Part shown: one piece after another, positions 1 through 5,876 of the stretch
Numbering within the stretch: the first letter of the stretch is position 1
Layout of the letters: each line of letters opens with the position of its first letter
Virus record (IMG/VR): IMGVR_UViG_3300046532_003398
Span: 1 to 30,999 of that record
DNA: 30,999 nt
Strand: one strand, 5' to 3'
DNA from: a virus
Program-made: the position numbers and the translations under genes
The notes under the pieces: generated by a model
Databases searched by the model: none
What the model was told of the DNA's origin: nothing
The model's input: the letters and a program-made list of their open reading frames with translations, nothing else

Positions 1-39
1 GCCACATTGGAGTATTTTTTAAGCCGTGACATTTCGTGA
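1..39 (+). CDS. 3' end of an upstream gene (partial)
   Basis: The first reading frame is open from the window edge and stops at TGA 37-39. It encodes a tail ending in S-R-D-I-S. The last codons lie inside the GTGAC repeat of the next promoter. Three complete genes in the window end the same way (D-I-S at 3795, 8506 and 14176), which supports a real gene end here. The hydrophobic L-E-Y-F-L before the tail resembles the last strand of the GDLV-type small proteins, but only 12 residues are visible, so the assignment is tentative. Confidence 0.4.
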   Translation, partial: ATLEYFLSRDIS

Positions 40-69
40 CTTGTGTGTATCTGGTCTCCGTGCTATACT
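26..69 (+). promoter_or_regulatory. GTGAC-repeat promoter, class A (P1)
   Basis: GTGAC at 26-30 and 36-40 (10-bp period, ATTTC between) directly abuts a -35 box TTGTGT (41-46). After a 17-bp spacer comes the -10 TATACT (64-69). The leader AGGGTAACAAGGAG leads into the gene at 93. Confidence 0.8.
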
Positions 70-92
70 TATAGGGTAACAAGGAGAACAAA

Positions 93-461
93 ATGTCAGT
101 TAAGGTTGGTGATCTGGTCGGTTTATACCGTCGTAAGACCCCAGGAATGGGGATCATCTTAGAGAAGATGGAAGATGTTTTGAATGGCTCCGGCATCGAT
201 CGTGCGGTAGCTTTTGACGTTGCACAGAACGCTGAGGGCCGAACAAGCTGGGAAAAACACAATCTGGTTAAGCAGCTATGCGGCTCTGCTATAGGTAATA
301 CTGAGTTCCTGGGGTTATTTTTTCGATACAACGAGTCGTGGTGCAAGAAGCCTAAAACTAGTTTTGTGAAGATTAAGTGGTTTAGACAACCGGGATCATA
401 CGCGAGTAGAATAATAGATAGTGAGGGATGGTACCCTGCCGATTGGGTAAAGAACAAGTAG
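93..461 (+). CDS. GDLV-type small protein, long version
   Basis: This is a member of the small family repeated through the window. The shared pattern is an N-terminal (M)-K-V-G-D-L-V, a G-x-G-I-I-x strand, a V-x-V-x-W strand, and a final W/L-E-hydrophobic strand. Here K-V-G-D-L-V is at residues 4-9, G-M-G-I-I-L-E at 18-24 and F-V-K-I-K-W-F at 91-97, so about 65 residues are inserted between the second and third strands. At 122 residues it is twice the usual length. The ATG is preceded by AAGGAG. A small SH3/KOW-like beta barrel is inferred from the pattern; molecular function is unknown. It is the first gene of the operon from P1. Confidence 0.85.
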   Translation: MSVKVGDLVGLYRRKTPGMGIILEKMEDVLNGSGIDRAVAFDVAQNAEGRTSWEKHNLVKQLCGSAIGNTEFLGLFFRYNESWCKKPKTSFVKIKWFRQPGSYASRIIDSEGWYPADWVKNK

Positions 462-468
462 TTATTAT

Positions 469-714
469 GTGGTGGAATCTAAGTTTAAAAAGGGTGATTT
501 GGTTAAAGCGTGTTATGCGTTCTACGACTATTTTTATCCTCTGGATGACGTCGACGATTTGTTCTATCCATGGCGTGGAATCGTGATCAATCTTTATTTT
601 GATGAAGATTACTTCGGTGATGAAGCGGTCTATGATGTGTTATGCACTGATGGAATACAGCGACTATTTGCCGAGTGGGAACTAATACTGCTTCAGTCTG
701 CCAGTAAGTCATAG
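469..714 (+). CDS. GDLV-type small protein
   Basis: An 81-residue protein with F-K-K-G-D-L-V-K at residues 6-13, a W-R-G-I-V-I strand in the middle and a closing W-E-L-I-L-L strand, the family layout. It is rich in Asp, Tyr and Phe between strands. The start is GTG at 469 (GTG at 472 is an alternative). An ATG at 467 is in the wrong frame. It lies 7 nt after the preceding gene and presumably shares its transcript. Function unknown. Confidence 0.75.
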   Translation: MVESKFKKGDLVKACYAFYDYFYPLDDVDDLFYPWRGIVINLYFDEDYFGDEAVYDVLCTDGIQRLFAEWELILLQSASKS

Positions 715-735
715 CAATCTTTTTTCAGAAAGTGC

Positions 736-764
736 TTGACTTCTTTAATCAGATTTGGTATAAT
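736..764 (+). promoter_or_regulatory. Sigma70-type promoter of the tRNA cluster
   Basis: TTGACT (736-741), 17-bp spacer, TATAAT (759-764), ending 16 bp before tRNA-Leu. Unlike the operon promoters in this region it has no GTGAC repeat, so the tRNAs are probably expressed under different control. Confidence 0.75.
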
Positions 765-780
765 AATAGAGTAAGTAAGA

Positions 781-867
781 GGGACAGTGGTGGAATCGGT
801 AGACACAAGAGACTTAAAATCTCTCGCTCGATTGAGCATGCGGGTTCGAGTCCCGCCTGTCCTACCA
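781..867 (+). tRNA. tRNA-Leu (anticodon UAA)
   Basis: An 87-nt class II tRNA with a long variable arm. Acceptor GGGACAG pairs with CTGTCCT (one G-U). The anticodon stem AGAGA/TCTCT encloses loop CTTAAAA, giving UAA. The T arm is GCGGG-TTCGAGT-CCCGC and CCA is encoded. It reads UUA/UUG codons. It is the first tRNA after the promoter at 736. Confidence 0.95.
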
Positions 868-996
868 TCTAGAGGGCACGAAGAGTATTATGAAAATACA
901 TTAAGAACAGGGGAGATCGCTAAGCTGAATGATTTGGAAGTATTCGTTTATACTTATAAGGGAGAGCTTGTGAATATCAAGTCCCGATGGAGATAA
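868..996 (+). pseudogene. ORF fragment downstream of tRNA-Leu, no clear start
   Basis: The frame after the tRNA stays open to TAA at 996 and encodes a plausible protein end (G-E-I-A-K-L-N-D-L-E-V-F-V-Y-T-Y-K-G-E-L-V). There is no ATG or GTG with a ribosome site; a CTG at 925 or TTG at 934 is possible. It may be the 3' end of a gene whose front was replaced by the tRNA, or a very small gene with an unusual start. The alternating hydrophobic pattern suggests beta strands, but no family is recognised. Confidence 0.3.
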
Positions 997-1000
997 TACG

Positions 1001-1207
1001 ATGAGTTTTAATCAGAGAGATATGTGGGAGGCTCAGGTAGAGCGGTTGACGAAACACTGTCAGAGCTTGACACGAAAAGTTGAAGAGTTAGAGGCGAGAT
1101 TAGAATATTTTGAAGGAGTTGTCGCGACCTTATTGGTTGCGCTTAAAGAGGGAGGTGTATTGGTCGATAGCAGTGAAGAATCTGAATCGACTGAATATGA
1201 GTTTTAA
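1001..1207 (+). CDS. Small coiled-coil protein
   Basis: 68 residues. The first about 40 form a heptad-like amphipathic helix (V-E-R-L-T-K-H, S-L-T-R-K-V-E-E-L-E-A-R-L), followed by a hydrophobic stretch G-V-V-A-T-L-L-V-A-L and an acidic Ser/Glu tail. GGAGATAATACG precedes the ATG. Its stop overlaps the start of the next gene (TAATG). Oligomerisation through the coiled coil is likely; function unknown. Confidence 0.7.
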   Translation: MSFNQRDMWEAQVERLTKHCQSLTRKVEELEARLEYFEGVVATLLVALKEGGVLVDSSEESESTEYEF

Positions 1208-1410
1208 TGCAGGTACAGGCTTGGAAGGATTACTATATAGGCCAAATGGTCAAAGCGATAGGGATCCCCAACGCGGTCGGTATTGTGATAGATATTTATG
1301 TGGCAGACATAGACCTATGCTGGCTAAAAGTATTATGGTCGGATCTTGGCCCCCCCGCCAACTGGGAAAGGGCAGCATGGATCAAGCCATTTGATGAGAG
1401 AAAGATTTAG
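1207..1410 (+). CDS. GDLV-type small protein, divergent N-terminus
   Basis: 67 residues. The signature reads I-G-Q-M-V-K at about residues 11-16, then V-G-I-V-I-D-I, a W-L-K-V-L-W strand and W-I-K-P-F. The strand order matches the family although G-D-L-V has become G-Q-M-V. It starts within the stop of the coiled-coil gene, so the two are translationally coupled, and it ends 4 nt before tRNA-Lys. Confidence 0.7.
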   Translation: MQVQAWKDYYIGQMVKAIGIPNAVGIVIDIYVADIDLCWLKVLWSDLGPPANWERAAWIKPFDERKI

Positions 1411-1414
1411 AAAT

Positions 1415-1490
1415 GGGTCAATAGCTCAGTTGGTAGAGCATCGGACTTTTAATCCGGCGGCCCTGGGTTCGAGCCCCAGTTGACCCACCA
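1415..1490 (+). tRNA. tRNA-Lys (anticodon UUU)
   Basis: 76 nt. Acceptor GGGTCAA pairs with TTGACCC. Anticodon stem TCGGA/TCCGG encloses CTTTTAA (anticodon UUU). T arm CTGGG-TTCGAGC-CCCAG; CCA encoded. It reads AAA/AAG. Confidence 0.95.
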
Positions 1491-1500
1491 TTTTACATAG

Positions 1501-1577
1501 GGGCTTTTAGCTCAGTTGGTCAGAGCACTCGGCTCATAACCGAATGGTCGTAGGTTCAAGTCCTACAAGGCCCACCA
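1501..1577 (+). tRNA. tRNA with CAU anticodon (Met elongator or Ile2)
   Basis: 77 nt. Acceptor GGGCTTT/AAGGCCC; anticodon loop CTCATAA (CAU); CCA encoded. The acceptor closes with G-C, so this is not an initiator-type tRNA. The 3' half (TTGGTCG-like variable region and TTCAAGTCC T loop) also resembles tRNA-Ile2, whose C34 becomes lysidine and reads AUA. Sequence alone does not settle which. Confidence 0.9.
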
Positions 1578-1595
1578 TTAACCAAGGAGAAAACA

Positions 1596-1835
1596 ATGCT
1601 GCCATATACAGCAATATATCAAAATAGCGCTGGAGAAATCACACACAATCTTGCGACTGCATCTAATGATCGCGCCCAAGCATGGGCGCAGTTGTGCGAA
1701 ATGAAAGAAAATGAAGATGAATGTTTGATTTTGCTTGTGCCAGGAGACCATCCTGTGATACAATATAAAGATATACAGAAGAACAGGTATGTAGATTTAT
1801 TTGATAATATAAGCCCTGATAGCTCAGTTGGATAG
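1596..1835 (+). CDS. Small protein whose 3' end runs into tRNA-Arg
   Basis: 79 residues, no recognised domain. The ATG is preceded by AAGGAGAAAACA, a good ribosome site. It has an Ala-rich helix in the middle and an acidic stretch E-N-E-D-E-C. Its last 23 nt lie inside tRNA-Arg (starts 1813), which encode the D-S-S-V-G tail and stop. Such an overlap means the mRNA is cut when the tRNA is processed, unless separate transcripts exist. Confidence 0.6.
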   Translation: MLPYTAIYQNSAGEITHNLATASNDRAQAWAQLCEMKENEDECLILLVPGDHPVIQYKDIQKNRYVDLFDNISPDSSVG

Positions 1836-1889
1836 AGCATCGGCCTTCTAAGCCGAGGGTCGTAGGTTCGAGCCCTACTCAGGGTACCA
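1813..1889 (+). tRNA. tRNA-Arg (anticodon UCU)
   Basis: 77 nt. Acceptor GCCCTGA pairs with TCAGGGT (first pair G-U). Anticodon stem TCGGC/GCCGA encloses CTTCTAA (UCU). CCA encoded. It reads AGA/AGG, often rare in the host and common in AT-richer phage genes. Confidence 0.95.
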
Positions 1890-1894
1890 TATCT

Positions 1895-1968
1895 TGCCCT
1901 TTAGCTCAGTTGGTTAGAGCATCTGACTGTTAATCAGAGGGTCCGCAGTTCGAGTCTGCGAAGGGCAG
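1895..1968 (+). tRNA. tRNA-Asn (anticodon GUU)
   Basis: Acceptor TGCCCTT pairs with AAGGGCA, discriminator G. Anticodon stem TCTGA/TCAGA encloses CTGTTAA (GUU). It is the only tRNA here without an encoded CCA (followed by CTATT), so it needs host CCA addition. Confidence 0.93.
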
Positions 1969-1976
1969 CTATTAGA

Positions 1977-2052
1977 GGGGGAGTAACTCAGCGGTAAGAG
2001 TGGTCGCCTTATATGCGATTGGTCGCAGGTTCAAATCCTGCCTTCCCTACCA
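1977..2052 (+). tRNA. tRNA-Ile (anticodon UAU)
   Basis: 76 nt. Acceptor GGGGGAG pairs with CTTCCCT (two G-U pairs). D stem ACTC/GAGT. Anticodon stem GTCGC/GCGAT encloses CTTATAT (UAU). CCA encoded. A UAU anticodon reads AUA directly and is uncommon in bacteria, which use lysidine-modified CAU. Eight T residues follow (2053-2060) and may help end transcription. Confidence 0.9.
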
Positions 2053-2072
2053 TTTTTTTTAAGGATATATAA

Positions 2073-2438
2073 ATGAACGACTTTTACTTTTCAAAGGCAG
2101 CAGTGCCGCGCCAAGCCCGTCAGGCACCTGATTTGCGCGAGGGCTTGCGTGCGTATGTGACTGAACGCTTGCTAAAGGTTGCTGATGTTTGCCTGATACA
2201 TAATGAAGAACCTTATAAGAAAGAGTTTGGTACGCTTCATCGTCGCTACGCAAATATGTTGTTAATGGTTACCGAGGCGATCCAAGATGTGGATTATTTA
2301 ACTAAGTCTGTGGCTGTATGGATTCAAGAAGATTTTGAATCAGCAGCTAACGGAGCACAAAGAGACGCCGCAGGATTATGCGGCGCCGAGCTAATAAAGA
2401 TTTTAGAGATTTATAAGGAGAATGAAGAAAATGTTTAA
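2073..2438 (+). CDS. Hypothetical helical protein
   Basis: 121 residues, not recognised. Predicted largely helical, with no signal peptide or membrane segment. AAGGA precedes the ATG in a TATATAA stretch. The stop overlaps the start of the next gene (8 nt). It is the first protein gene after the tRNA block. Confidence 0.7.
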   Translation: MNDFYFSKAAVPRQARQAPDLREGLRAYVTERLLKVADVCLIHNEEPYKKEFGTLHRRYANMLLMVTEAIQDVDYLTKSVAVWIQEDFESAANGAQRDAAGLCGAELIKILEIYKENEENV

Positions 2439-2730
2439 GATGAATAAGAAAGTAGTTTGTAAAGACGGGTTTACGATGTCAGTCCAGGCGGGAGAATCAC
2501 AATATTGTCATCCCCGCGAAACTGACGCAGAAAGATACACCGAGGTAGAGATCGGATATCCGAATAGATCGGAGGATTTGCTTCTGGAGTTTGCGGAAGA
2601 CTCTCAAGCACCCACCGAGACAGTTTATCCATATGTGCCTGCTCCGCTTGTCACACTCGTTATCGCAAAACACGGCGGGATGGTAGAGGGTGAGCTACCA
2701 GCAGGCATACCCTGTTTGAGGGCAGACTGA
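2431..2730 (+). CDS. Conserved phage protein of unknown function
   Basis: 99 residues. The N-terminal K-V-V-C-K-D-G-F-T-M-S-V-Q-A followed by E-V-E-I-G-Y-P matches, from memory, a family common in phages and without assigned function. An ATG at 2422 is only 1 nt from the GGAG box; ATG 2431 has normal spacing and is chosen. A C-terminal K-H-G-G-M-V-E-G motif is also typical of that family. Stop and next start overlap (TGATG). Confidence 0.75.
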   Translation: MFKMNKKVVCKDGFTMSVQAGESQYCHPRETDAERYTEVEIGYPNRSEDLLLEFAEDSQAPTETVYPYVPAPLVTLVIAKHGGMVEGELPAGIPCLRAD

Positions 2731-2975
2731 TGCCTGAATGGGGGGCGCTCCTGATAGTTCTCGCAGGGCTTTTTATCCTGGCGCATTTGTTTAACTATTT
2801 CACCCAATCGGCTTATTGGTGGTGGGCTGACTGGCGCGCCAGCAAAGAAGACGAGAAAATGTTGAAAGAACAAGAAGAAACAGCAGAAAAGATGTTAGAT
2901 AACATAGTTAAACTAGATGATAGGAGAAAAGTAACCTTCATCGTACCTAACTATGATGATGACACGATCCATTGA
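2730..2975 (+). CDS. Small membrane protein with charged helix
   Basis: 81 residues. Residues 4-24 form one hydrophobic segment, followed by an aromatic patch Y-W-W-W-A-D-W and a Lys/Glu-rich helix (about 38-65). A single-pass inner-membrane protein with a cytosolic tail is likely. It is coupled to the upstream gene by TGATG overlap and overlaps the next small gene. Function unknown. Confidence 0.65.
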   Translation: MPEWGALLIVLAGLFILAHLFNYFTQSAYWWWADWRASKEDEKMLKEQEETAEKMLDNIVKLDDRRKVTFIVPNYDDDTIH

Positions 2976-3096
2976 ACTCTTGGGGGAACCACTAACGATC
3001 CTAGTGATAGCGATTGTGACGTTCTATGGATTCAGTTGGATATTAGAAAAGTTTGCGTATTTGATCGGATTCAGAGATGACGATGAAACGTGGTGA
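2953..3096 (+). CDS. Very small membrane protein
   Basis: 47 residues from ATG 2953 (2956 and 2959 are in-frame alternatives). It has one long hydrophobic segment (L-T-I-L-V-I-A-I-V-T-F-Y-G-F) and an acidic end D-D-D-E-T-W. It overlaps the previous gene by 23 nt and the next start by 14-20 nt, fitting the packing of this region. No homologue recognised. Confidence 0.55.
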   Translation: MMMTRSIELLGEPLTILVIAIVTFYGFSWILEKFAYLIGFRDDDETW

Positions 3097-3289
3097 TTTG
3101 GTTACGGCAATCTATGACGAACAAAGAAATATTGTATGTATTGGTTTAGTTCTGGAAGTGAGAAAAGAAAAAACAAGAAAGTACAAAACCCACAATCTCA
3201 AACGCGACGAAGCAAAGATAATGTGGTCATCCGAGCACTCACCGACTGGATGGTGGTTCGTCGACCAGCTAAGGATAGTAAGCGAATGA
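3083..3289 (+). CDS. GDLV-type small protein
   Basis: Starts M-K-R-G-D-L-V-T; then I-G-L-V-L-E-V, A-K-I-M-W and W-F-V-D-Q-L-R-I-V, the full strand pattern, in 68 residues. ATG 3083 is chosen over 3077 because the family begins directly with M-K-x-G-D. The stop overlaps the next start (ATGA). Confidence 0.75.
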   Translation: MKRGDLVTAIYDEQRNIVCIGLVLEVRKEKTRKYKTHNLKRDEAKIMWSSEHSPTGWWFVDQLRIVSE

Positions 3290-3471
3290 AAGTCGGTGAC
3301 ATCGTGCGATGGACGCTGCCGGCAGCATTCACAACGAGAGAAGTATCACCTCAAATAGGCGTTATAGTTAAGATGCATATTGGCAATGGCGCCGATGTCG
3401 CGTGGTTCGGTGATAATATGCGTATCGTCTGGACTCCGATAGTCGAGCTAAAGGTCATTTCAGTCTCGTGA
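3286..3471 (+). CDS. GDLV-type small protein
   Basis: 61 residues: M-K-V-G-D-I-V-R-W at the start, I-G-V-I-V-K in the middle, A-D-V-A-W, and a final L-K-V-I-S-V-S. It is coupled by ATGA to the paralogue before it. Its stop TGA (3469-3471) is part of the first GTGAC of the next promoter. Confidence 0.8.
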   Translation: MKVGDIVRWTLPAAFTTREVSPQIGVIVKMHIGNGADVAWFGDNMRIVWTPIVELKVISVS

Positions 3472-3521
3472 CAAATCGTGACAAACTTTTCATTGACATT
3501 CTCTTTCATATGTGAGATAAT
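3468..3521 (+). promoter_or_regulatory. GTGAC-repeat promoter, class B (P2)
   Basis: GTGAC at 3468 and 3478 (AAATC between), 10-bp gap, -35 TTGACA (3493-3498), 17-bp spacer, -10 GATAAT (3516-3521), then the leader AGGGGTAATCAAG. It overlaps the stop of the upstream gene. Confidence 0.85.
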
Positions 3522-3549
3522 ATAGGGGTAATCAAGACAGGGAGTCACA

Positions 3550-3795
3550 TTGATTAAAACTTGTAAGCACTGTAACGTGGATTTTAACACGAACTCGACC
3601 GCCAAGCGGCAAGCTGGCGGCAGGATAAACGAATGCGCGTCATGCGTGGAGGAGTTAGGGACAGAAACCGCCGTCAAATATCTGGGATTCTCAGAGGATG
3701 AGGCATCCGACATCGCGATTGTTTCCTTTGAAAGTAACGAATCGCGCGCTAATGTATCGTCAGCGTGGAAGGAAGGCGGTTGTGACATTTCGTGA
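3550..3795 (+). CDS. Small zinc-ribbon-like protein
   Basis: 81 residues from TTG 3550, with GGGAG 6 nt upstream. C5-x2-C8 and C29-x2-C32 can bind one zinc. The rest is acidic and helical (L-G-F-S-E-D-E-A-S-D-I). It is the only gene between P2 and P3. The C-terminal C-D-I-S is encoded by the P3 repeat, with TGA 3793-3795 inside the second GTGAC. Role unknown; nucleic-acid or protein binding is possible. Confidence 0.7.
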   Translation: MIKTCKHCNVDFNTNSTAKRQAGGRINECASCVEELGTETAVKYLGFSEDEASDIAIVSFESNESRANVSSAWKEGGCDIS

Positions 3796-3825
3796 CTTGC
3801 GTTTCTCACGCGCCTGCTGTATAAT
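3782..3825 (+). promoter_or_regulatory. GTGAC-repeat promoter, class A (P3)
   Basis: GTGAC at 3782 and 3792 (ATTTC between), abutting -35 TTGCGT (3797-3802); 17-bp spacer; -10 TATAAT (3820-3825); leader AAGGGTAATCAAGGAG. Confidence 0.85.
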
Positions 3826-3849
3826 AGAAGGGTAATCAAGGAGAGCTTT

Positions 3850-4230
3850 ATGGGCTATCGTTCAGATGTTGTTTTAGTTGTTGGAAAAGAGGTTATGCCT
3901 CAGTTTATGGTCACGATGGCGAAGTGCCTTGAAGCGAGATCCTTGTGCTTTGGGGAGGCAGAGAAGACGAAGGATTATGACGGCGCCGGCAATATGCTCT
4001 TCGTGTGGGAAGAGATCAAGTGGTATGATTCAAATGAAGGCATCGCGGCTATCGTAGACTTTGTGGACTGGTGCCTAAATACGAAGGTACCGCACCCTGA
4101 CGAGAAGGGCCAGCAAATCGAGGCCGATGAGTGTTTCCGTTTCGTTCGTATGGGTGAGGAAACCGACGATATTGAAGAGGCGGGAAACGGATTTTGGGAT
4201 GTAGGCGTCCGCAGGTCTATCTCATATTGA
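3850..4230 (+). CDS. Conserved phage protein with M-G-Y-R-S-D-V start
   Basis: 126 residues. The opening M-G-Y-R-S-D-V-V-L-V-V is shared by many phage and bacterial proteins of unknown function. The body has alternating strands and helices and acidic loops, with no catalytic signature seen. It is the first gene from P3, with AAGGAG 6 nt before the ATG. Confidence 0.8.
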   Translation: MGYRSDVVLVVGKEVMPQFMVTMAKCLEARSLCFGEAEKTKDYDGAGNMLFVWEEIKWYDSNEGIAAIVDFVDWCLNTKVPHPDEKGQQIEADECFRFVRMGEETDDIEEAGNGFWDVGVRRSISY

Positions 4231-4279
4231 TGACAAAACTTCGCGCCAGATTTTTCCTTTCCCACCGCAGGAAAGCACA

Positions 4280-4555
4280 ATGAAGATGACATTAGTCGTA
4301 GATACAGAGGACATCAAGGGCATCGAAGCCGCCCATAAGATGATTAGCACGATGTGCCGTCAGTATGACGTTCGCGCAACAAACCTCTCTGTCGAAATGC
4401 GATTCAGTAAAATCACATTTATCAAAGCTCTGCGCGCATATATGAAGAAGCAGCAGGACGCTGTTGAAGCAGAAGAAGTTACATTTCAAGATATGCGTAG
4501 CCTGCGTGGAGCAAAACACTTTGCAGACGCAATCTATAACGGGTGGAACCCGTGA
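4280..4555 (+). CDS. Hypothetical protein, weak L7/L12 C-terminal-domain resemblance
   Basis: 91 residues: a beta strand (M-T-L-V-V-D-T), helices, and near the end S-L-R-G-A-K-H-F-A-D-A-I. The end recalls the K-E-A-K-x-x-V-D helix of ribosomal protein L7/L12, and F-S-K-I-T-F-I-K-A-L-R recalls its K-I-x-V-I-K strand. The resemblance is slight and unproven. An AGGAAAGCACA ribosome site precedes ATG. The stop lies in the first GTGAC of P4. Confidence 0.6.
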   Translation: MKMTLVVDTEDIKGIEAAHKMISTMCRQYDVRATNLSVEMRFSKITFIKALRAYMKKQQDAVEAEEVTFQDMRSLRGAKHFADAIYNGWNP

Positions 4556-4605
4556 CATCTTGTGACAAGAAAATCATTGACTCTTAAACCCATTTATAGT
4601 ATACT
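4552..4605 (+). promoter_or_regulatory. GTGAC-repeat promoter, class B (P4)
   Basis: GTGAC at 4552 and 4562 (ATCTT between), 10-bp gap, -35 TTGACT (4577-4582), 17-bp spacer, -10 TATACT (4600-4605). The first GTGAC contains the stop codon of the upstream gene. Confidence 0.85.
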
Positions 4606-4634
4606 TATTAATATGAACAACCAGGAGGTTTCAT

Positions 4635-4949
4635 ATGGCTCAATCAATCCCCATCGTAACTAACGATATGGTCATCACACTTTGGACAGAGGGCCGAGAG
4701 GCTCGCAACCATACGAACACTCTAAAAGCCATCGCAGGCGATCTGTATTCATATAACCTCATGATTGGTCGCAGGACCGAGGGGGGCCAGTGCATCGTAG
4801 TTGACAAGACCGCGAAAGGCGGCTGCTTCCACTCGCAAACCACATCCTGTCACATCGGGCAAGCAAAGCGCGCCGCCGATATGGTAATGCATCCTCTCGT
4901 GTGGGAAGCTTCCCCGCTATCAAATGATGGCGATAGGGCGCCATTTTGA
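4635..4949 (+). CDS. Conserved phage protein of unknown function
   Basis: 104 residues. The combination D-L-Y-S-Y-N-L-x-I-G near residue 40 and S-Q-T-T-S-C-H-I-G-Q-A-K near 67-78 is, from memory, widespread in phage genomes, always without function. It is predicted beta-rich and soluble. It is the first gene of the P4 operon, which continues through six coupled genes to 5812. Stop and next start share TGATG. Confidence 0.8.
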   Translation: MAQSIPIVTNDMVITLWTEGREARNHTNTLKAIAGDLYSYNLMIGRRTEGGQCIVVDKTAKGGCFHSQTTSCHIGQAKRAADMVMHPLVWEASPLSNDGDRAPF

Positions 4950-5236
4950 TGGGCGAGTTAGTTAATCTTAAAGAGTACCGAGCCTGGAAATCTAAACAGG
5001 ACGAAGAGAAAAAACAAACGGAAAAGGGTATTGTCATTAACGAGTTAGAAGCCCTCAAAAATGCGTTGGATGCGATTGTGAAAGACCTACCAGATCAAAC
5101 ACATTCGATGACCCACCCGTCGATCGAGTCAGACCTCGATGCGTTTATGAGCAAGGGCTCCGATCCTGGAGACTTGGATGGATATCTGCTGAACTTGGGA
5201 CTAACGATAGATTACGATGAAACAGACGAAACTTAA
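4949..5236 (+). CDS. Hypothetical phage helical protein
   Basis: 95 residues, starting M-G-E-L-V-N-L-K-E-Y-R with a Lys/Glu-rich helix after it, a start seen in several phage hypothetical proteins. The acidic C-terminal half (D-P-G-D-L-D-G-Y-L) may be disordered. ATG 4949 is chosen because it overlaps the previous stop. The last 20 nt overlap the next gene. Confidence 0.7.
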   Translation: MGELVNLKEYRAWKSKQDEEKKQTEKGIVINELEALKNALDAIVKDLPDQTHSMTHPSIESDLDAFMSKGSDPGDLDGYLLNLGLTIDYDETDET

Positions 5237-5474
5237 AGCATCGCCGCAGTTTAAGATTGGGGACTTCGTACTCGTCAAAGAAGGCACTCATTGCGAAGAT
5301 ATGCCGGCATCACGTATGGGACATGTCCAGGGCTATGCTAACGGCTCCCGGCTTTATAATAAACACGGCGTAACGGTAACACCCTGTGATAGCTATTACT
5401 TATACATGACAAACGGAACAACACTAAAGTTCCACGAAATGTTTTTAGAACTGGTGGAAGATGAAGGTGGGTGA
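5217..5474 (+). CDS. GDLV-type small protein with N-terminal extension
   Basis: 85 residues. F-K-I-G-D-F-V-L-V is at 12-20 after an 11-residue basic extension; then M-G-H-V-Q-G-Y, Y-Y-L-Y-M and a closing M-F-L-E-L-V. The last 14 nt overlap the next family member, so its E-D-E-G-G tail is fixed by that gene's start. Confidence 0.7.
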   Translation: MKQTKLKASPQFKIGDFVLVKEGTHCEDMPASRMGHVQGYANGSRLYNKHGVTVTPCDSYYLYMTNGTTLKFHEMFLELVEDEGG

Positions 5475-5649
5475 TCTGGTAATCATAAAGAAAGGCCACA
5501 CGGGATGGAGCCCCAGCCCCACGGGGATCGTGATCGCGATGCCTCGCTCTACCAGCTCGCGCGGGTTCATCAAAGTTCATTGGTCGTGGGATATCGGATT
5601 TACCGATGAGCGATGGGGCGCCCTGGAGGTTATCAATGAAAGCCGGTGA
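5461..5649 (+). CDS. GDLV-type small protein
   Basis: 62 residues: M-K-V-G-D-L-V-I-I, T-G-I-V-I-A, F-I-K-V-H-W-S-W, W-G-A-L-E-V-I-N-E-S-R. Overlaps by 14 nt at both ends (5461-5474 and 5636-5649). The upstream GGTGGAAG serves as ribosome site inside the previous coding sequence. Confidence 0.85.
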   Translation: MKVGDLVIIKKGHTGWSPSPTGIVIAMPRSTSSRGFIKVHWSWDIGFTDERWGALEVINESR

Positions 5650-5812
5650 TCTCGTTAAACATTATAGAGCCGATTGGCTCGGTGTTATCACGAGGGTGCG
5701 GAAGCTACACCATAATCCGGCTGGGATCCAGTACGTTGAGCTTGTATGGCTCTTCACCGGTCAGCCCGATCGCTGTGCGCCAAGCCTTTTGCTGATGGTC
5801 AGTGAATCGTGA
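5636..5812 (+). CDS. GDLV-type small protein, last of the P4 operon
   Basis: 58 residues: M-K-A-G-D-L-V-K, L-G-V-I-T-R-V, Y-V-E-L-V-W and a final L-L-L-M-V-S-E-S. GGAGGTTATCA precedes the ATG within the previous gene. Its stop TGA (5810-5812) is part of the P5 repeat. Confidence 0.8.
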   Translation: MKAGDLVKHYRADWLGVITRVRKLHHNPAGIQYVELVWLFTGQPDRCAPSLLLMVSES

Positions 5813-5852
5813 CATTTCGTGACTTGACCTCGACCATCGATTGTTGTATAAT
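5809..5852 (+). promoter_or_regulatory. GTGAC-repeat promoter, class A (P5)
   Basis: GTGAC at 5809 and 5819 (ATTTC between), abutting -35 TTGACC (5824-5829); 17-bp spacer; -10 TATAAT (5847-5852); leader AAGGGTATCAAGGAGG. Confidence 0.87.
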
Positions 5853-5876
5853 AGAAGGGTATCAAGGAGGTACAAC

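Noticed and set aside
787-996. ORF reading through tRNA-Leu from its D arm
   Set aside because: The first 81 nt are the tRNA itself; the translation there is incidental. Only the part after 867 is kept, as an uncertain fragment.
3351-3839. Long minus-strand ORF (162 codons)
   Set aside because: It lies across two + strand genes and a well-formed promoter, has no ribosome site, and gives a Ser/Thr-rich composition without domain features.
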